From assembly GCA_950295325.1 (NCBI GenBank), contig OX485807.1, forward strand, positions 36,052,440 through 36,116,439: 64,000 nucleotides of DNA, in the 5' to 3' direction. Under the pieces are notes generated by a model. It had not been told where the DNA came from, did no database searches, and saw only the letters and a list, made by a program, of their open reading frames with translations. Both the position numbers and the translations under genes were made by a program. This stretch comes from Polytrichum commune. Taxonomy: Eukaryota; Streptophyta; Polytrichopsida; Polytrichales; Polytrichaceae. Below are positions 58,201-64,000 of the stretch, piece after piece (the first letter of the stretch is position 1; every line of letters starts with the position of its first letter).

Positions 58201-61200
58201 AAGCTGGGCTCTAGGCTTAGATTTCACGTTCTCAGATTATGTGGCTGTCCAATATATATGGGGTTCGGGACCGAAACCTTCCTTGGGAGGTCCCTAGGTG
58301 GGCTCATTTCAACTTAGAAACTAACACTTTCAAGCCTCGGCTATACTTTGAGATTTCAAATGCTCACTTTATATGTGTGTAGTTGGCCTCATTTCAGGTT
58401 AGAATGTAGTACTTGAAGATGGGCTATAAGCTAAGATTTCAGGTTCTTACATTATATGGCTCTAATGGTTAGAGGTTAATTACAAAGCAACATTATCAAT
58501 TTGGGTCAAATGATACTTTCTTTGATCTACAATGTGTTGACTCTTTGGTAGGTGCATGCTATATCTTCGCCACCTTCGACACAAGTATCGGAGGGAAAAC
58601 TTCCAGATATGGATATACTAGAGGACGAGCATGAGGTAGAAGAAGAGTCTCTTGGAGATGATGCTCACTTTCTAGGTAGTGAGGATGAGATTCGGACCAG
58701 GCAAAAAGTTAACTATGTGGCCACGATTACAAGCTTGAGATTTCAACCAAACAGTTCTTCGCGATTTAATATTCCGTTGTGCAGATTGATGGCAATGCCA
58801 ATGGTACGGCCAACTCTGGCATCCGATCTTGCTAAGCTCGAGCAAGAATTTGTGCACGGATACAGGGAAGGCGCTTCGGTCTTTTATGTTACAATCACGA
58901 ATGAAGACGGAAATACCCATGAAGTGACGGAAGCTGATAAAGCTTCTTGGGATCCTATTTGGGACGCCAAAAACGTCATTTTCAACTCATTTCTCCTCTC
59001 GGATCCAGCGTTGGCCCCATTTACAAATTTGATGTTTTTTGTGTGCGACGGCAACCATAGGCGTCAAGCTTGGTTAAATCACATTGACAGACTTCACCGA
59101 ACTGATGAGGATTGGCATTATTTGGTGGATTCAATTCTCCTTGATACAAAGGGGAAAAATGGACTTGTTATGCAAGTCATGCACAACATAAACAAGTATG
59201 TTCATTCTCTTTTGATATATAATCTTTCATTGAAAATTCAATATGATTTCACTTTCTTTCTTACTACGATAATCTAATATCTTCCATTTGATTTTTGTAT
59301 TTAGACATACAGAGGACTCTCATGTGAAGACCAACATTGTCCATACCCTCTTCAGAGTTCAGAAGTATGGTCTTATGTCAATTGAACAATTCAATGACAT
59401 TTTGAGTCCAACCGACCTCAAAAAGGGCAAGAAGTCTCAGAAGACTTGGTATTCGTTACCATTACATGTATTTACAAATTTCATATTTCAGGTGCGTCAC
59501 GGAATAGTCCTAATGATTTTGTAAAATATGTGAACTTTGATGGTGGGCTATAGGTTAAGATTTCAGGTTCTCACATTTTGTGGATGTCCAATATATGGGG
59601 TTCGGGACCGAACCCCAATTAGAAGGTCCCTAAGTAGCCTCATTTCAGGTTAGAATCTAACACTTTGAAGCCTCGGCTCTAGTTTGATTTTTCACATGCT
59701 CACTTTATGTTGGTTTCGTTAGCTTCATTTCAGGTTAGAATGTAAATCTTTGAAAGTGGCCTATAGGCTTAGATTTCAGGGTCTCATTTTATGTGGGTGT
59801 CCAATATATGGGTTTCGGGACCGAAACCTTCCTTTGGAGGTCTAGAAGGTCACATTTTGAAGCCTCAGCTTCAAGTTTCACATTACAGGTGCTCACTTTA
59901 TATTTATCTAGTTGGCCTCATTTCAGGTTAGAATCTAACAATAAGAGGCCTCGGCTCTAAGTTCAGATTTAAGGTAAACACTTTATGTTGTTTTAGTTGG
60001 CCTCATTTCAGGTTAGACTCTAACTCTAAGTGGCCTCATTTGAACTTAGAAACTGGCACTTTGAAGCCTCCGCTCTAGTTTGAGATTTCAGGTGCTCACT
60101 TTATATAAGTCTAGTTGCCACATTTCAAGTTAGAATCTAACATTTTGAAGCCTAGGCTCTAGTATGAGAATTCGGGTGCTCACTTTATGTTGGTTTGGAT
60201 GGCCTCATTTCAGGTTAGAATCTAACACTTTGAAGCCTCGGCTCTTGTTTGAGATTTCAGGTGCTCACTTTATATAAGCCTAGTTGGCCTCATTTCAGGT
60301 TAGAATCTAACACTTTGAAGCCTAGGCTCTAGTATGAGAATTCGGGTGCTCACTTTATGTTGGTTTGGATGGCCTCATTTCAGGTTAGAATCTAACACTT
60401 TGAAGCCTCGGCTCTAGTTTGATTTTTCACATGCTCACTTTATGTTGGTTTAGTTAGCTTCATTTCAGGTTAGAATCTAAGTCTTTGAAAGTGGCCTATA
60501 AGCTTAGATATGAGGTTCTCACATTATGTGGTTGTCCAATATATGGGTTTCGGGACCGAAACCTTCATTTTGAGGTCAAGAGGGTCACATTTTGAAGCCT
60601 CGGCTTCAAGGTTCGAATTACAGGTGCTCACTTTATATATATGTAGTTGGCCTCATTTCAGGTTAGAATCTAACACTTTGAAGCCTCGGCTCTAGTTTGA
60701 GATTTCGGGTGTTCACTTTATATAAGTCTAGTTGGCCACATTTCAGGTTAAAATCAAAGACATTGAAGCCCTGGATATAGGTTCAGATTTCAGGTCTCGC
60801 TTAATGTTTTGGATTTGATGGCCTCATTTCAGGTTAGATTCTAACAATGTGAAGCCTCGGCTCTAGGTTCAGATTTCGGGTGCTCTCATTTGTCTAGCTC
60901 TAGTTCAGTTCTTTTGTCCAAAACATCTTGTCCAACTTATTAATTTCATTTTCATTTCAAAATTTGGTTTCCTCGTTCTTGTTCTCTCTTTGTGCAGCAT
61001 GAGCTGGGTCTCGCTGCCGACGAGGGTGCACGTCAGCTTGTGGAGCAATCAGAAGGAGAAGTCTCCCTTGCTGACAAGGCGGCTGCGATGAAAGCCGCAG
61101 TTGAGAAGAGATCTCTGGCACTTCGCATGAAAATGGGAAAATTGGTTGCTGTGGCGGACCCGGAGCTTACCGACGGTTGGCTACGTGAGGTACGCACCCT

Positions 61201-62676
61201 GATCCTTTGTCCATATCAATCTTTTAAGCTTATCCGTTTGACTGAGGAACTCACAAGAGCTCTGTCTTTCAGATTGAGCGACATTACACGTTAAACTCAC
61301 TTTCCCCGGACCTCAACTTAGAGAAGTTGCAGCTCATTGCAACTTCAAGGGCGTCTCCGGCAATGAAAATAAAATGGCTAGAGTACTTTAATTCATCTGC
61401 TTCCACTCGTGAGGCCCGAAAGCTACCTCCCAAGCCTATCAACGAAGATAAATTGGCAAATTTCTTGGCAAAGGCTTGTTTCTGGGCAGGAGTAAGTCCA
61501 CTGCTTCTATTCAATTTTCAGTTCATTGAATTCATCTTTGGCATGTAATTTACACAACTATCATTCTTTATTTCATCGACTTGATTTAGAAATTGGTCCA
61601 GCTGATGCTTATTTTCTTGCTTAACAGATCTCAGAACAGGCCAGTCTCATTTTTGACGAGACCATGCGTCAAGACCGAGTTCCTATCAACATGAGTATTG
61701 CCAGTGAGCCCATGTTATTGCCAGCGTATATCGAAGACTGTTGCATGAAGTTATGGGACCATGCCTTCAGCACCTACTTCAGAGGACAAGATTCCTTCAA
61801 AAAAGGTGACGAGTTTGTTGGATTTAACGGAGCTGACCTAGTTGTCCGCCGAGTTCTTTTTCGGTGCGTCTCTAATCTTTAAGGACTTTTCATTAATTTC
61901 AGTAATTGGTTCAGTCCATATTCTTTGTTTTGCTAGTTCGGAAGTTGTTGATGTTAATGTTATGTGCTATTTCGTAACACAGGTACTTTAAGTACGAGCT
62001 TTTGGCGAAAGGAGCTATTTCCAAAGATGACCTTCCTGTATTCTTGAACACATGGCTTGATAGATCAAACTCAGCGTGCATGTTCTCGGCTCTTCAAGAA
62101 CGCACGTGGACAAGTTCTCACCTTACCGGCGGTGCCTGGTATCTTGATTGCGCTTTAAGTTTCACTCCTTCTTTTGAGATTGAGCTCAGGAAATCAAGGG
62201 AGGCTGTAGGTGAGTCTGGAATTGAAATGGTTGACTTACAGGCCATAGAAGATGAAAATGAGAGGGCAAAGGCAATGAAACGACGCATTGAAGAGGACCG
62301 AAAGAAAGCGCTGAGGGTCAAGGAAGCTGAGGAGAGAGCTGACCAAAAAGAGCGGGAGAAGGTGCAGAATTCGTTGGATAAGTCCACTAGAAAGGGGAAA
62401 AATAAGATGAACCCCCCTCCGGAGCCACAAGGTAAGAGTCCGGTTGCTCCAAGTCCCACATATGAATCTAGTTCTCATGCTCCAACATTTTCTAGAGGCA
62501 TAAAACGCGACTCGTCCTACGAGCAGTTGAGTCAAATACCTATTATGACATCTGGGGAGGAGCTCGACATCCATATTGAAGAGCTCATTCTCAACTCCTC
62601 ATTGGACAACGTTCTTGGCGGTGACACGGATGAATTCACCCCTTCCTACAACGACTTGAAAACATTCATGCTCAAG
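52256..62676 (+). CDS. Multi-exon gene with GNHR (ParB/Srx-like) motif, incomplete at right
   Basis: Exons are 52256-52534, 58552-59195, 59305-59491, 60998-61189, 61273-61491, 61628-61863 and 61983-62676. All borders are GT/AG and phase-consistent, giving 817 residues so far with no stop; the last exon ends at donor AAG/GTACTG and the gene continues past the window. Exon 1 is Arg-rich (MNTRSRARAEREVRRSIEKQ). Exon 2 ends in a conserved-looking segment with FFVCDGNHRRQAWLNHIDRL; GNHR at about residues 260-263 resembles the phosphate-binding motif of ParB/sulfiredoxin folds. Later exons are helical (DKAAAMKAAVEKRSLALRM, SASTREARKLPPKPINEDK). The final exon has an Arg/Glu/Lys coiled coil and a Pro/Ser tail. 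Function unknown. An alternative exon at about 52603-52902 is possible. Introns 1, 3 and the last are satellite-filled. Confidence 0.72.
52992..58460 (+). repeat. Intronic satellite array, 85-bp-based with higher-order units
   Basis: The basic monomer is about 85 bp (GGCCTCATTTCAGGTTAGAA...TATATATGTCTAGTT); copies at 54758, 54843 and onward are spaced exactly 85 bp. A second monomer type carries the near-palindrome GGTTTCGGGACCGAAACC. Higher-order blocks recur at 53242, 54222, 55158 and 56222 (spacing 980, 936 and 1064 bp), at 57238, 57536 and 57834 (298 bp), and as a 52-bp triplet at 56821-56976. The whole array lies inside intron 1 of the GNHR gene. Confidence 0.93.
59530..60885 (+). repeat. 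Second intronic array of the same satellite
   Basis: The same monomers in the same orientation fill the intron between exons 59305-59491 and 60998-61189. They include three copies of the palindromic type near 59596, 59810 and 60543. Confidence 0.92.
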
Positions 62677-62764
62677 GTACTGCTCTTCCTTTAAATTTAT
62701 GCATTTCAATCTTGTCAATCCAATGGTGTGACCAGTAGAGTTAGAAAATTTGAGTATTTGCTCA

Positions 62765-64000
62765 ACCTAGAACCGAGACTTCAAAATGTTTGATTCTAAC
62801 CTGAAATGAGGCCGACTAGACTTATATAAAGTGAGCACCCGATATATGAACTTAGAGCAGAGGCTTCAAATTGTTAGATTATAACCAGAAATGAGGCAAA
62901 CTAGATATATAAAGCGAGCACCTGTAATTTGAACCTTGAAGCCTCGGCTTCAAAGTGTTAGATTCTAACCTGAAATGAGGCCAACTAGATTTATATAAAG
63001 TGAGCACCCGAAACCTCAACATAGAACCGAGGCTTCAAATTGTTAGATTATAACCTGAAATGAGGCCAACTACATATATATAAAGTGAGCTCCTGTAATT
63101 TGAAGCTTGAAGCCGAGGCTTCCAAATGTGACCCTCTTGACCTCAAAATGAAGGTTTCGGTCCCGAAACCCATATATTGGACAGCCACATAATGTGAGCA
63201 CCTCGTATCTAAGCCTATAGGCCACTTTCAAAGACTTAGATTCTAACCTGAAATGAGGCCAACTAAATCAACATAAAGTGAGCACCTTTAATCTGAACCT
63301 AGAGCCGAGGCCTCTAATTGTTAGATTCTAACCTGAAATGTGGCCAACTAGACATATATAAAATGAGCACTTGAAATCTGAACCTAGAGCCGAGGCTTCA
63401 AATTGGTTGATTCTGACCTGAGATGTGGCCAACTAGACTTATATAAAGTGAGCACATTAAATCTGAACCTAGAGCCGAGGCCTCTAATTGTTTGATTCTC
63501 ACCTGAAATGTGGTCAACTAGACATATATAAAATGAGCACTTGAAATCTGAACCTAGAGCCGAGGCTTCAAATTGGTTGATTCTGACCTGAAATGTGGCC
63601 AACTAGACTTATATAAAGTGAGCACCCGATATATGAGCTTAGAGCTGAGGCTTCCAATTGTTAGATTATAACCTGAAATGAGGCTAACTACATATATATA
63701 AAGTGAGCTTCTGTAATTTGAAGCTTGAAGCCAAGGCTTCAAAATGTGACCCTCTTGACCTCAAAATGAAGGTTTCGGTCCCGAAACCCATATATTGGAC
63801 AGCCACATAATGTGAGAACCTCATATCTAAGCCTATAGGCCACTTTCAAAGACTTAGATTCTAACCTGAAATGAGGCCAACTAAAACAACATAGAGTGAG
63901 AACCTGAAATCTTAGCCTATAGCCAACCTTCAAATTCTAGATTCTAACCTGAAATAAGGCCAACTAAAACAACGTAAAGTGAGCACCTTAAATCTGAACC
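62765..64000 (-). repeat. Inverted satellite array at the right edge
   Basis: Monomers run in the opposite orientation (CTAACCTGAAATGAGGCCAACTA...), including two palindromic-type units near 63165 and 63770 spaced about 605 bp. The array continues out of the window and lies in the intron after exon 61983-62676. Confidence 0.92.

Noticed and set aside
52992..58460. CRISPR-like array
   Set aside because: The repeats are long, continuous and without unique spacers, lie in a plant gene intron, and no cas genes are present.

Overview
This is nuclear DNA of a land plant. The evidence is spliceosomal introns with GT/AG borders, a phytocyanin-arabinogalactan protein gene (a plant-specific family), PIF/Harbinger, CACTA, MULE and pogo/Emigrant-like transposons, and long introns filled with satellite DNA. 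The high density of decayed transposons and some unfamiliar gene families would fit a non-flowering lineage such as a moss, liverwort, lycophyte or fern, but the sequence does not settle the species. I saw no rRNA, convincing tRNA, CRISPR or bacterial-type operon.

Layout. 1-5400: an old PIF/Harbinger transposon entering from the left, with a transposase on + and a Myb/trihelix partner on -. Its transposase is split by a 3592-bp insertion (393-3984) that carries a 621-codon ORF. 6070-9918: a minus-strand Ulp1-like (C48) protease gene, interrupted by several in-frame stops. 9919-18712: mostly non-coding, with a pogo/Emigrant-like MITE (14559-15118) and a three-armed foldback repeat (15374-16735). 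18716-22157: a complete 3442-bp PIF/Harbinger element with terminal inverted repeats and a TGA target duplication, whose two convergent genes each carry one nonsense codon. 22652-26112: a three-exon phytocyanin-like gene with signal peptide, Pro/Ser/Thr-rich arabinogalactan tail and GPI-type C-terminus. 26113-31373: mostly non-coding, with one broken Cys-rich ORF (29160-29888).

31374-37639: minus-strand ORFs. They include two proteins built from internal duplications and a multi-exon gene ending in an FCP1/HAD-like domain (frameshifted). 39047-about 46716: a truncated CACTA element with a TnpA/Ptta-like gene on - and a broken Tnp2 gene on +, divergently arranged and surrounded by short repeats containing ACGTCA and AAACGCA. 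47323-50992: an apparently intact two-exon MULE-type transposase of 1169 codons, with a WRKY-GCM1-like zinc finger, a DDE-like core and a SWIM finger. 52256-62676: a plus-strand gene with at least seven phase-consistent exons, containing a GNHR motif like that of ParB/sulfiredoxin folds. It runs off the right side, and its introns are packed with an 85-bp-based satellite. Satellite arrays lie in direct orientation at 52992-58460 and 59530-60885 and in inverted orientation from 62765 to the window edge.

The genes do not form a pathway. The window is a transposon graveyard holding two genes that look functional on sequence grounds (the phytocyanin and the GNHR gene), one possibly live transposase (MULE), and several unfamiliar ORFs.
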